DNA from: Pomphorhynchus laevis
Lineage: Eukaryota; Acanthocephala; Palaeacanthocephala; Echinorhynchida; Pomphorhynchidae
DNA length: 64,000 bases
Direction: 5' to 3'
Assembly (NCBI GenBank): GCA_012934845.2
Contig: WNNJ02002887.1
Span: forward strand, 62,001 to 126,000
Shown: one piece after another, positions 35,051 to 48,035 of the stretch
How the letters are laid out: the number at the start of each line of letters is the position of its first letter
How positions within the stretch are numbered: the first letter of the stretch is position 1
Notes under the pieces: generated by a model
The model's database searches: none
What the model was told of the DNA's origin: nothing
What the model saw: only the letters and a program-made list of their open reading frames with translations
Position numbers and translations under genes: made by a program

Positions 35051-36539
35051 ATTTATTACGTTACATCACATATGGGCAAAAGCGGTCCGCGGATCGAATT
35101 CAGCACTTTATGTATTTTCATCCAAACCCGCCGCTGGAATTTGAAGCTGCTAAATCAACCAAGCGTGTTTAGTCATAATTAAAGAGTTGATTATGACCTG
35201 TAAATGCAAATACGACCCGTTTTATATACCACCGGCATTCTTATAATTTTTCACATCCTGGAATTTGTATTATATTTTCAATTATTATATTTTATATATT
35301 AGTCTGGCCCTCTTGGTCAGAACAAGATGAAACATGCCCCCCCCCCAAAAAAAAGTGCTCAAGCTCATCCACCCTTCAGAGGAAATGAATCATTAGCATG
35401 AATTTGACCTCGCTGATATGTTGGGTTGAGAAATAGGTGCCTAAATCTAATAACGATTTAGATCAACTAAATCGATAAGCCCTCTTGATGAACTCTAATT
35501 ATAATTATAATATGATGTATATTATTAATTGGTTCACAAAATTTCTCACTTATAAAAAGTCATCGGTTTTAAAATATCTGATTAATTGAAAAGATTAAGA
35601 TATTTACATGCTTACATGTAAGTTAAAATTATGATAACGTATGCATTAAAAATATTTATTTTTTTTAAACAAAAATATGTTTTATACAAGTACGTTGATT
35701 AAGTTAATCGATCTGATTTATTAAACATATATTCAACGAAAATGCGTAGATATGAAGATGCAAGTCGAACGGTATTTTGCCATAGCTTAAAACGATATTT
35801 TTATGGGCAAAAATTGTTCGTTGAGTATAGGAATATGCATGTTGAACATGCACGTTATGGAATATTGATTAATAAATAAACATGTCTTTCTAAGCGTTTT
35901 CACTTCCTGGCGTTGATTGAAGAAACTGTCAAAATTAATACTTCAAAATTAATCTATTTTATACTTCCTTGGTTGCTATCATTCAAAATTATGTTTGTAT
36001 TAGTAAATAATCAGATAAGTCGACTTTACAAATACCTTGTAAGCAAGCTGATAAAATCATCAATTTGTAAAATGTCATTTAAAGTAATTGGCATAATCTA
36101 TATGGAGGAACGCTATCAAATATCAGCAATTTACATCTACAGAAATAACCCTCATTTTGCTTTAATGACTAAGATGCCTGAAGATATTGCGGTATCATTA
36201 AAATCAACAGTGTAAGCTATCAAGATGTGATATATCTGTTAGGTAAGCGTTCAAGTTAACTTTTGAACTATAGTTAATTATACAAACATTTAATGTTACG
36301 GTAGCGTAAAATCTTTAATTCACGTGGATACAAAGTTGGTTATAAAGTTGAGATTTAAATTACATACATTTTACATCAAGTAATTTCTCCCGTAAAGTTG
36401 TAATAAAATTTTAAACTAATTTTATTTAATTTATTAAGAAACTTATATTTATTGAAGGGATAAGTATTTAGCTAGAAAATAAATCACAGTGTTGTTGTAA
36501 AATTGCAAAATATTTTAGTTTATTTGAAAACATAAGAGC
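35051..36539. other. AT-rich spacer
   Basis: No supported gene. A C9-A9 run lies at 35338-35355. The ORF 35913-36215 (100 aa) has no recognisable domain and is probably chance. Confidence 0.5.
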
Positions 36540-39325
36540 ATCAACGATTATATGTAACACAATTATATGTAGCAACGTAACGATATTATTTATGTAACAA
36601 TAAATTATCAACAATTATCAACACAACATTAAACAATAAATATTCTTAATTGTCAACAAATATTTACAAAGTAAATGCAATTATCAACAAATATTTACAT
36701 CTTAACTGCAATCATTTATTTTACAATAAATCATCAACTATTATCAGCAAATATTTACATCTTAACTGATTAACAAAACATATTCCTATGTTTGTGATAA
36801 TATACTTTGCATTATAATCAAATATTTACATCTTAACTGTAATTATCAACAAATATTTACATCTTAACTTAAATTTTCAATAATTACTAAAACGGTAATT
36901 AAAAAAAAATTTAAATCTTAACTGATTAACAAAACATATTCCTATATTTGTGATAATATACTTTGCATTATAATCAAATATTTACATCTTGACTGTAATA
37001 ATCAACAAATATTTACATCTTAACTGCAATTATCAATAATTATTTAAACGTAAATTAAAATAAATATTTACATCTTAACTGTAATTATCAACAAATATTT
37101 ACATCTTAACTGCAATTATCAATAATTATTTAAACGTAAATTAAAAATAAATATTTAGATCTTAACTGATTAACAAAACATATTCCCATATTTGTGATAA
37201 TATACTTTGCATTAGAATCAAATATTTACATCTTAACTGTAAAAATCAACAAATATTTACGTTAACATAAATTTTCAATAATTACTTAAACGGTAATTAA
37301 AAATAAACATTTACATCTTAACTGATTAACAAAACATATTTCTATATTTGTGATAATATACTTTGCATTAGAATCAAATATTTACATCTAAACTGTAATT
37401 ATCAACAAATATTTACATCTTAACTGCAATCATTTATTTTACAATAAATCATCAACTTTTATCAGCAAATATTTACATCTTAACTGATTAACAAAACATA
37501 TTCCCATATTTGTGATAATATACTTTGCATTAGAATCAAATATTTAAATCTTAACTGTAATAATCAACAAATATTTACATCTTAACTTAAATTTTCAATA
37601 ATTACTAAAACGGTAATTAAAAATAAATATTTAAATCTTAACTGATTAACAAAACATATTCCTATATTTGTGATAATATACTTTGCATTATAATCAAATA
37701 TTTACATCTTAACTGTAATAATCAACAAATATTTACATCTTTCCTTAAATTTTCAATAATTACTTAAACGGTAATTAAAAAATATTTAAATCTTAACTGA
37801 TTAACAAAACATATTCCTATATTTGTGATAACATACTTTGCATGATAATCAAATATTTACATCTAAACTGTAATTATCAACAAATATTTACATGTTAACT
37901 TCAATTATCAATAATTATTTAAACGTTAATTAAAAAAAATATTTAGATCTTAACTGTAATTATCAACAAATATTTACATCTTAACTTAAATTTTCAATAA
38001 TTATTTAAACGTTAATTAAAAATAAATATTTACATCTTAACTGATTGACAAAACATATTCCTATATTTGTGATAATATACTTTGCATTATAATCAAATAT
38101 TTACATCTTAACTGTAATTATCAACAAATATTTACATGTAAACTTCAATTATCAATGATTATTTAAGCGTAAATCACAAATAAATATTTAAATCTTAACT
38201 GATTAACAAAACATATTCCTATATTTGTGATAATATATTTTGCATTAGAACAAATAATTTACATCTTAACTGTAATTATCAACAAATATTTACATGTTAA
38301 CTTCAATTATCAATGATTATTGAAGCGTAAATCACAAATAAATATTTACATCTTAACTGATCAACGAAACATATTGCCATATTTGTCATAATATATTTTG
38401 CATTAGAACAAATAATTTACATCTTAACTGTAATTATCAACAAATATTTACATGTGAACTTCAATTATCAAAAATTATTTAAACATAAATTACAAATAAA
38501 TATTTACATCTTAACTGTAATTATCAACAAATATTTACATGTTAACTTCAATTATCAATAATTATTTAAACGTAAATTAGAAATAAATATTTACATCTTA
38601 ACTGTAATTATCAACAAATATTTACATCTTAACTTAAATTATCAATAATTATTTAAACGTAAATCACAAATAAATATTTACATCTTAACTAATTAACGAA
38701 ACATATTGCCATATTTGTGATAATATATTTTGCATTAGAATCAATAATTTACATCTTAACTGTAATTATAACCAAATATTTACATGTTACATGTTAATTA
38801 TTATTATCAATAATAATTTAAACGTAAATTAAAACAAATATTTACATCTTAACTGTAATTTTCAACAAATATTTACATGTTAACTTCAATTATCAATGAT
38901 TATTTAAGCGTAAATTACGAATAAATATTTACATCTTAACTGTAATTATCACCAAATGTTTACATGTTAATTTTAATTATCAATAATTATTTAAACGTAA
39001 ATTAAAACAAATATTTACATCTTGACTGTTATTATCACCAAATATTTACATGTTAATTCTTATTATCAATAATTATTTAAACGTAAATTAAAACAAATAT
39101 TTACATCTTGACTGTAATTATCACCAAATATTTACATGTTAATTTTTATTATCAATAATTATTTAAACGTAAATTAAAACAAATATTTACATCTTAACTG
39201 TAATTATCACCAAATATTTACATGTTAACTTCAATTATCAATGATTATTTAAGCGTAAATTACAAATAAATATTTACATCTTAACTGTAATTATCAACAA
39301 ATATTTACATCTTAACAGCAACTAC
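36540..39325. repeat. Satellite array 1
   Basis: About 2.8 kb of a complex satellite. Every subunit ends with the box TATTTACATCTTAAC or a one-base variant. Three subunits alternate: about 31 bp (TGTAATTATCAACAAA + box), about 55 bp (TCAATAATTATTTAAACG, TAATTAAAAATAAA + box) and about 73 bp (TGATTAACAAAACATATT, TTTGTGATAATATACTTTGC + box). Together they form a higher-order unit of about 155-160 bp, sometimes lengthened by an extra 31+55 pair to about 240 bp. It has no coding capacity. Toward the right end the 73-bp subunit drops out and the 31+55 pair dominates. Confidence 0.92.
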
Positions 39326-40030
39326 TATATTACTTTTAACACTAAATTATAAGTATTTATCAACTAATATTGATCTAGTATTTATCTAGATGTAAACATT
39401 TCATTATCTTTTATTGAAATAATTATTAACATAATAATCAAAAAATTGAAACAAAAAGTATCATTTGAGTACGCTCTGTTTCTGATGATGCTAGAAGCAG
39501 TTAACGAAATATAATAATAAATTTGTGATAATTTGAAAATTTCAAATTTTGGCAATTCTTCACGTTGTTCATACATCTTCATCATCTCCATATGGGATAG
39601 TGAAGTATATATAATGGAGTATTACAAGCAAGAATAATTACAAACAAATCATCTATATTCTCTATAAAAATTGCGAGTGCTATAAAAATTATGGACTTAT
39701 TATGCCAATGTTAATAAAACTGAGTGAATATTGGCAATTAGTGAATAATAATGATTTATATCAAGTAATATAAACGTCTGTCGGTGAATGTTATATCAAA
39801 ACGATCGACTAATTTCTTTTGTTGATGTGTATAAATCTAGCGTGTAAAATCTAGCGTCCAATACGCGAATTAATTGACTAATCGCTGTCTATTATACCCA
39901 TTACTTTAGCTATTCAAATAATAATACGAAAGATGATTTAAAAATCCAATATTTCGATTAAAATCCAATATTTCTATTTATAATATTTCGATTATCCATA
40001 TATTGAAATATTATCAATATTTCAATATAC

Positions 40031-40061
40031 GTGACGTCATTATCTAAAATAATGACGTCAC
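40031..40061. repeat. Inverted repeat with two CRE-type TGACGTCA sites
   Basis: 12-bp arms GTGACGTCATTA and TAATGACGTCAC, separated by 7 bases. Each arm contains the full CREB/ATF palindrome TGACGTCA. No gene is visible within several kb. Confidence 0.8.
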
Positions 40062-40303
40062 TCAGATTATATTAAAATCGTAATTTTAACAAAATTGAAC
40101 CAAGTTAAACCAAATATCATCATGAAGCTCTGTTTTCGGTTGTTGCTCTGTAAATTATCGAAGTATCAGCATTCGTATTTTTATAATAATTTATTTTCAA
40201 TAATATCTTGAAAATTAAATCCTTATATAAGGATTCGATCGAACGTTCATTAATTGATTGATATCTAAGCATGTGGGATGAACAAGTTGAAACTCTTGCA
40301 TAG

Positions 40304-40358
40304 CTTAGCGCATTCCAAGAATGCGCTAAGATTCTTGTAATGCACTCATTACAAGAAT
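40304..40358. repeat. Two abutting perfect hairpins
   Basis: CTTAGCGCATTC/GAATGCGCTAAG (loop CAA) is followed without a gap by ATTCTTGTAATG/CATTACAAGAAT (loop CACT). Confidence 0.85.
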
Positions 40359-41898
40359 TCTTTCCACTGCAGAAGGTTATTCTTACGAATCATACATAAT
40401 TGAATCAACTACTTTCTTTCAAATATCACTATGCTGTATATTGACTTATATCTTGTGGATCGCTTGTCTCTTCAAAACCTATTCTAGTCACTACCGTACA
40501 GTTCATTAGACCGCGTTTTGAAATTTTGCTTTTTGGTAGTTATAAGTCATTATTATATTTGCAGATTATGGTTTTTGGTACTTTTAGCCTCTTGCGAGTC
40601 ATATCCCGTGCTATATTAATGTCGTAGACAATAGGGAACAAGCAGTTAAAATGCTGATAAATAGCTAGCGTTGCTGAAGAGGTCAATGCTAATCGTTTGA
40701 AATTGATATGCATGTCTGAATGTTTCGGTCTTAAAATTTAAACAGAAAAAACGAATTCGTAGAGGAGATTTGTTTCGCTGAAGTGTTCGTTAGACGTCTG
40801 TTCACAACTATATCAAATTTAGTCGAATAAATGGTATAGTCGTGTTCTTGATGTAGTTATCATCAACTCATTCAGATCGAATGGATTTTAAGACTGCAAT
40901 GATAACTACTAGGACCCCCACTTATATCTCCTTTGACGATACTATGAAATCTGCTAGGATGTCATTAATGAATGACATATTTCGTAACGTGTTAGTCAAT
41001 CAAAACCATATTTATATAAATATTGTCCATCAGTTACACGGTTACTTGCTCATAACTAGTCATAGCATCTAAATTAAGTTATCTAAGATCTTTATGGTCT
41101 TGTACTAGAATCTTTATGGCTAATATAACTTGTTCATTTACAAAGTGCTGTTTGCTAGCTCGCGAGCTAGGTCTATATATAATCGAAATGAATTCAATCT
41201 TAATGTGATAACAGCTCAGTCGTAAGCCAGTGCGCTGAATACAAAACATTAGCATCGAGAGTATACATTTTTAGAAATGACATGTTATCAGTTATCATTA
41301 CGAATAAAAAATTCAATCTTCCATGAGCCAAATGAAACGAAAAAAATCTAAATATTTGGCACATTCAAAAGATAAATCGCAAAATCAATTTAAAATCAAT
41401 TTAAACTTTGTCGATTTGATAAAATTTTATCCTCGATAAAATAATTGAGCGAAATTTTTTAAACAACGAAATTTATTAAATAGATCGTGCCCTATTTAAT
41501 AATTATTAGTATATTCTTTATTAGCATTGTACACAAATGATTTTAATGATTTGCAATCTCTCAAAGCATCTGCTAGAAATGTAACTTCTCACTCACTTGA
41601 TGAAGGTAGCTTGCTAACAAGCAGCAATGACGTGAGTAAATTAATTTCTTGGTAAAATTATTCTTACCCAAAATAGCTAAGGAAAATGTTTAGAAAAAAC
41701 ATGATTTTTTAAAATAAAAATATTAATGAATATATTCTTTATTAGCATTGAACACAAATACTTGGCATTGTCGATTTTTTAAAGACTGAATAAGTTGGGT
41801 TTTGTTTAGTACATAATTTTTTAATATTTATAATATTTTAATATTATAAAACTAATATAGGGTTAAAAATTTGTCTTGATTACTAAATACATACAACC

Positions 41899-41929
41899 CT
41901 GAAGATGACGTACCGTAGTGCCGTCGAAA
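41899..41929 (+). other. Hammerhead-like motif
   Basis: CTGAAGA fits the hammerhead core CUGANGA. It is followed by a stem GACG/CGTC (41907-41910 with 41922-41925) and then GAAA (41926-41929). A T between core and stem departs from the strict consensus, and helices I and III are not clear. PLEs are known to carry hammerhead motifs, and this window holds several PLE remnants, so a PLE origin is plausible. Confidence 0.35.
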
Positions 41930-42747
41930 TATTAGATTTTTATTCCTGTTTCCTCGCCTACTTGTAATAATTCGGATTGGAAACGAATTTTCTCAACTTT
42001 TCTATAACTAATATAGTTAAATCTTATATATTTTTAATATTTTTAATATTTATCATAATATTAAATATTATGATTATTAATATTATTTATTAATAATATA
42101 AAATTTTATTAAATATTAAATATTAATTTAATATTTTTATTATATTTTTGAATATTTATAAATGATTACTAAATGCCAAGAGTAATTTTGAAAGTTTACC
42201 AAAACAAACGTTTTACACTACAAGTTTCTCAATTTTTTCAGTAATGACGCATCGTTAACATTTAAATGATCTTTCAAAACACTAATTATTAATTACTGGT
42301 AATTAATAACAATTAATATTTTCAATCGCCAACGTTCTCCTTAAGTCTGAAGAATATGGTATGTCTTTATTCTTACTATAGTAAGTAAGGATACCTTGAG
42401 AGGATAGTTGATGTAGAGCGATGCAGTTTCTTTTACTTTTTAAAATTCACTTTTATGTAATTGATTAATATTTAATATACGATCAATTAGAATAAAGATT
42501 AAATGTAATCAGTATGATTTTTAAATAATGTATATAAATATTTTTTAAGTACATATAATTAAATTAATAATAAATATTATTAATAAATAATATTAATAAA
42601 TATTTTTTAAGTACTTATAATTAAATTAATTATAATTAAATATTATAATTATAAATAAAAATAATAAAATTTGTTATAAATAAGATATGATTTAGTTTGC
42701 AATTATTTATTTAATGTGATAATTTTTATTAATAATTATTTAAAGTA

Positions 42748-42975
42748 ATGATTATTTCACGTTCCGCTGGCCGTTTTGCCCGTCATTTAATGCTGAACAA
42801 TATAGTTCAAGGTGCAATGAGAAAAACTCACGTACAGAGCCACCTTGAACCTTCAAGTTCAACTCGCTCTGACGGAAAACGATCGGATGGCGGGACGGTG
42901 ACCCCGTGGGAACGTGGGTGTTTTGCATGTTGGTTTACGATGAGGTTTACGAGGATTGACGAATGTTCTCTAGTT
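42748..42975 (+). mobile_element. LINE F C-terminal fragment, second locus
   Basis: A 76-codon frame reads MRKTHVQSHLEPSSSTRSDG then KRSDGGTVTPWERGCFACW. This matches the start of the same C-terminal domain as at 29.4-30.0 kb (LEP...RSDGKRPDG..V.PW..G). It has S for P in the KRPDG motif and loses similarity after the PW..G box. The GC content is well above the flanks. Confidence 0.75.
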
Positions 42976-44164
42976 TAATTATCAATTTTTGTTTGTTATA
43001 GTAAGTAAGGAACAATTAGTCATTGTTCATTGATTACCAACATTTATATGATAAATTGTAAAATCAAAGACATACATTGTGCTCTTATCTTTCTATCCTA
43101 CAATCCTAGCTCAGTATGTAATTGGTCACGGCTAAAGATGCGTACATCCGCACTTAATAGCAACTTCTAAGCAATGTAAGCTAACTAAACATGTATACTA
43201 CAAATATATGTTCAATACTGAATAAACATGATATTGCAATGGTAAGGAAATGCAAAGATTTTTAAAGAAATGGTCATAATATAAATATTTATCAGGTTAT
43301 ATTTACCAAAGACTACAATGGTCATTGATCTTCGAATTTTGGCAATTTCGAGATTTTTGCTTGAACTCACCTTTTTAGTCTTACGATAGCGATTTTTATT
43401 TCACAGAAATGCTTTCAAGCTTTTACTTTTTAATGTAAAAAAACGATTCGTAATTTTACAAAAAGAAATTACGCTAAATTATGGCAAACGCTTCGCACTC
43501 ACAATAACGACTATCTTTCTATTGAAATATTGTCTAAACTATTTTACATAAATGTGTTAACCTGAAATTAGTTAGATTTGAAAAGCTAAATAAACTACAT
43601 TGAATATACATTTAATTAAAGTATTGGTTTGATGTATAGGAACCCAGTGTAGTGTACAAACAATAAACTCTCGAATAGTCAAAATGTTAGACAGCAAAAT
43701 AAAAAGAAACCTCTCAATCAATAATATAATATTGACAATGTCATATATTGTTAATGATGCAGGCTGCCAAACATAATTGTCTCAATCATGTTTAACATGT
43801 CACTGATGGAGATAAATAAATTGTAGAGAAGATAATACAATCGTTATGCTCAAATGTTTTAATTATTGATTGAAACGGAGAGAGTGAAATAAACTTCTCA
43901 AATAAAGTCGAATTTTTGATAGTTGACCATATTGTCAAGCAGGCTAATATTTATCATTTAAATATCATATAATGATATTCACATGATAACATAATATCAT
44001 ACAATTGTAAATTTCAATATTTACAATGATTTTAATGTAATTTTCATTTAATTTTTTTGTCTGGATGAATGCAGTCCGATATCGAAAATTCGACTAATTT
44101 CTATTTCAAAATATTATTTAAATCTATCAACAAATCGATGAACGCTATTTAAGTAACTTTTACA
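42976..44164. other. AT-rich spacer
   Basis: No gene or repeat supported. Confidence 0.5.
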
Positions 44165-46480
44165 ATGAGTGTTTGTAAACATATTGGGCATTTATATCTT
44201 AACTGCAACAATTTGTTCAACAATAAATTATTAGCAATATTTACACCGTAAATGCAAATATCAACACATATTTACATCTTTACAACAAATATCAAAAGTA
44301 TGTACATCTTAACCGCAATTATCAACAAAAATTAAAATAGTAACATATATTATTAACAAATATCTACATTTAGCTACTATTATTTATTTCAAAATAAATT
44401 ATAAACATTATTCAACAAATACAATTATCAACAAACATTTATATCGTAACGGATATTGTTTATTTAACAATGGATAATCAACATTTATCAAAAAATATCC
44501 AAATCTTAAATTCAATTATCAACAAATATTGTGATAATATTACATTATTAAAATATTTATATTATTAAATATTATTTATATTATTTCAGTCACAATATTA
44601 CATTGTGACTAAAATTATCAACAAATATTTACATCGTAACGAAGTTATTTATCTACATTTACCAACAAATATTCACCTATTAGCTTTAAGTATAAACAAA
44701 TATTTACAAAGTAAATGCAATTAACAACAAATATTTACATCTTAACTTCAATTATCAACAAATATTTACATCTTAACTGCAATTATCAACAAATATTCAC
44801 ATCTTAACATCATTTATCAACAAATATTTATAATTTAAGTGCAAATTTTAACAAATATTTACATCTTGATATTTTAATAAATATTTACATCTTTACATCT
44901 TAAAATCAGTTCTCAACAAATATTTACATGTTAACTTCAATTATCAATAATTATTTAAACATAAATTACAAATAAATATTTACATCTTAACTGATTAACA
45001 AAACATATTGCCATATTTGTGATAATATACTTTGCATTAGAATCAATAATCTACATCTTAACTGTAATTATCAACAAATATTTACATGTTAACTTCAATT
45101 ATCAATAATTATTTAAACGTAAATTAAAATAAATATTTACATCTTAACTGTAATTATCAACAAATATTTACATCTTAACTTAAATTATCAATAATTATTT
45201 AAACGTTAATTAAAAATAAATATTAACATCTTAATTGATTAACAAAACATATTGCCATATTTGTGATAATATACTTTGCATTAGAATCAAATATTTACAT
45301 TTAACTGTAATTATCAACAAATATTTACATGTTAACTTGAATTATCAATAATTATTTAAACGTAAATTAAAATAAATATTTACATCTTAACTGTAATTAT
45401 CAACAAATATTTACATGTTAACTTGAATTATCAATAATTATTTAAACGTAAATTAAAATAAATATTTACATCTTAACTGTAATTATCAACAAATATTTAC
45501 ATGTTAACTTGAATTATCAATAATTATTTAAACGTAAATTAAAATAAATATTTACATCTTAACTGTAATTATCAACAAATATTTACATGTTAACTTCAAT
45601 TATCAATAATTATTTAAACGTAAATTAAAAATAAATATTTACATCTTAACTGATTAACAAAACATATTGCCATATTTGTGATAATATATTTTCCATTAGA
45701 ATCAATAATTCACATCTTAACTGCAATTATCAACAAATATTCACATGTTAACTTGAATTATCAATAATTATTTAAACGTAAATTAAAACAAATATTTACA
45801 TCTTAACTGTAATTGTCAACAAATATTTACATGTAAACTTGAATTTTCAATAATTATTTAAACGTAAATTGAAACAAATATTTACATCTTAACTGTAATT
45901 ATCAACAAATATTTACATGTAAACTTCAATTATCAATAATTATTTAAACGTAAATTAAAACAAATATTTACATGTTAACTGTAATTATCAACAGATATTT
46001 ACATGTAAACTTCAATTATCAATAATTATTTAAACGTAAATTACAAATAAATATTTACATCTTACCTGCAATAATCAACAAATATTTACATCTTAACTGA
46101 TTAACAGCACATATTCACAAATATTATTAATAGTATTAATAATATTATAATATTATTTAATATTCTTAACAAATATTTATACCGTAAATGCAATATGTAA
46201 TATAAAATACGTAAATTCAGTTAGCTGATCTGAGTATCAACAAATATTTACATCGTAACGGATATTATCAACAAATATGCACATATTTACCGCAATAATC
46301 AACAAATATTTACAAACATATAAGCATATTTAAACTTACACGCAAAATTTTAGTCTTAATTGCTATTATTTACAAATATTTAGATCTAAACTGCTACTAT
46401 TTATTTAAAAATAAATTAGCAACATTTATCAACAAATATTTACATCTTAACTGCAATTATCAACAAATAATTACGAAATG
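44165..46480. repeat. Satellite array 2
   Basis: The same satellite family and orientation as 36540-39325. The left edge (44165-44930) and right edge (46090-46480) are degenerate. The centre (45070-46060) is regular, with four near-identical units of about 86 bp in a row (31+55 subunits, marker GTTAACTTGAATTATCAATA) at 45300-45640. The 73-bp subunit occurs only at intervals (44990, 45235, 45645). Confidence 0.92.
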
Positions 46481-47311
46481 TTATAGTTAAACTGTAACAT
46501 TTCATAAATAGAACTGAATCTATATATCTAAAATTACCATTTTATTATCATTTAAAAGCAATATAAGGTTTATTCAGGTACCTGAGCACATAGATGTGTA
46601 TTTTTTGGTTATAAAACAAAAAGTGTTATGTTAACATGCTTGAATTTATTTTTGGACATGTCTGACTGAAATCGTCAAATTAACAAATTCGTAAATTAAA
46701 ATACTTGTTTTAGCTTTTTAATAAATGCATATCATCTAGACACATATCAATCTAGATGTTATATAATGATTTCAAGCCATCACAGTTAAAAAATAGTCTG
46801 CTAAAATTACTTTTCATACAAGCGAGTGAAATTTGAAATTGCATAACTCAAAATTTTCTCATGTCTAGGGACCACATGGGCAGAGCACTACGCTGTCAAA
46901 ACATCTACTTGTTTTGATGTCATTATTAACTTGTCATAATGCAATCGAGACAACATCCCTTGTAAGATGAGTTATTGGGTTATGTACAAAGCACATCCAA
47001 ACAAGGCATCTAAACAACAAAGAAGAGGCAGTGGATTGGATTGAGAACATTAAATAATCTATTAGTTGTTGAGTTGAAGATCGTGTTTTTTGAGTCCTTT
47101 TATATGAGTGATTAATTCAAGTTGTAGCGATGAATTAAAATTATTAATTTGGGTGATTCTTTCGGTTGTTTGATTTTAACATATGTACACAGTTTGACCT
47201 TTTTGGATGAAATCCTTTTTGACCTTTTATAATCTTTTTAACCATTTTAATAGTTCTGTCAGAAAATAAATTTAATCATTTAACAACAAATTAAATGCAT
47301 TTTATATATAC
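46481..47311. other. AT-rich spacer
   Basis: No supported gene. Confidence 0.5.
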
Positions 47312-48035
47312 ATTGCCAAAAGCCGGAGTTCGATTACATGCAGAGCAGACTTCCTTATCACTCCTAGACGAGCTGATGGTAGCCGGCAGCACTCATCAGT
47401 AGGGTGAACTACCATCAGTCGTTTCGGCTGCCTTGTGATATATTTAAAAAGGCATCTCCGAGAATTTGCTAACGAAGTAGCATGGGCCATAGCCTCTTTA
47501 AACTAACAACGTGCCTTCTGGATCATCCTAATTTTATTCGGAAGAAATTTTAATTGCTGACGTTGCTTGCTTTCTCACAGGATCCCTTTATCGGATATGT
47601 TTTTTATAATTTAATCGCAGAATGTGTAAAACTGTGATCTGGGAGCTAAATAGCTTCAGTTCATAATTGTAGATTTTTCCGAAAACCAGAGTTCGATTAC
47701 AAGTAGAGCAGACTTCCTTACCACTCCTAGACGAGCTGATGGTAACAGGCAGCATTCGTCAGTAGGGTGAGTTACCATCTGTAGTTTCGGCTGCCTTGTG
47801 ATATATTTAAAAGGTATCACCTAGAATTTGCTAACGTGGTAGCATGTGCGAAGCCTCTTTAAACTAAGCACGTCTATCCGGATTATCAAAATTTATTTAG
47901 CAGGATATTTGATTGCTGTCGTTGCTTGTTTTCTCACACTATCCATTAGAGGATACATTTTAATAATTTGGTAGTATGATGTGTTACACTGTGCTCCGGG
48001 AGCCAATAAACTTCAGTTTTATAATCGTAGATGTT
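47312..48035. repeat. Tandem pair of about 363-bp units
   Basis: Two diverged head-to-tail copies. Landmarks: AGAGTTCGATTACA-like start, GCAGACTTCCTTA, CACTCCTAGACGAGCTGATG, TTTCGGCTGCCTTGTGATAT, AGAATTTGCTAACG, GCCTCTTTAAACTAA, TGCTTGTTTTCTCACA. Each unit contains a hairpin (47373-47418 and 47736-47781) with stem CTGATGGTA(G/AC) pairing to (C/GT)TACCATC. The minus-strand ORF 47302-47490 is not conserved in the second unit. It is not a recognisable SINE: a GTTCGATTAC box resembles a pol III B box but there is no A box. Confidence 0.8.

Larger units (their letters stand above)
39326..42747. other. Inter-satellite DNA with several hairpins
   Basis: AT-rich, no supported gene. Notable sites: inverted CRE palindromes at 40031-40061; two adjacent perfect 12-bp hairpins at 40304-40330 and 40331-40358; palindrome CTAGCTCGCGAGCTAG at 41155-41170; a hammerhead-like motif at 41899-41929; a pair of near-repeats TGAATATATTCTTTATTAGC around 41512 and 41728. 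Confidence 0.6.

Noticed and set aside
35913-36215. 100-codon ORF
   Set aside because: No domain, composition like the AT-rich surroundings, no second copy.
42976-44164. Possible gene between the LINE F fragment and satellite 2
   Set aside because: No open frame of useful length and no recognisable motif.
36540-46480. CRISPR-like appearance of regularly spaced short repeats
   Set aside because: The spacers are themselves repeated, subunit lengths vary in a hierarchical way, and the setting is eukaryotic. It is a satellite.
47320-47345. Pol III B box (GTTCGATTAC) suggesting a tRNA or tRNA-derived SINE
   Set aside because: No A box at the expected distance and no cloverleaf. The GGTTCGACTC in repeat G fails in the same way.
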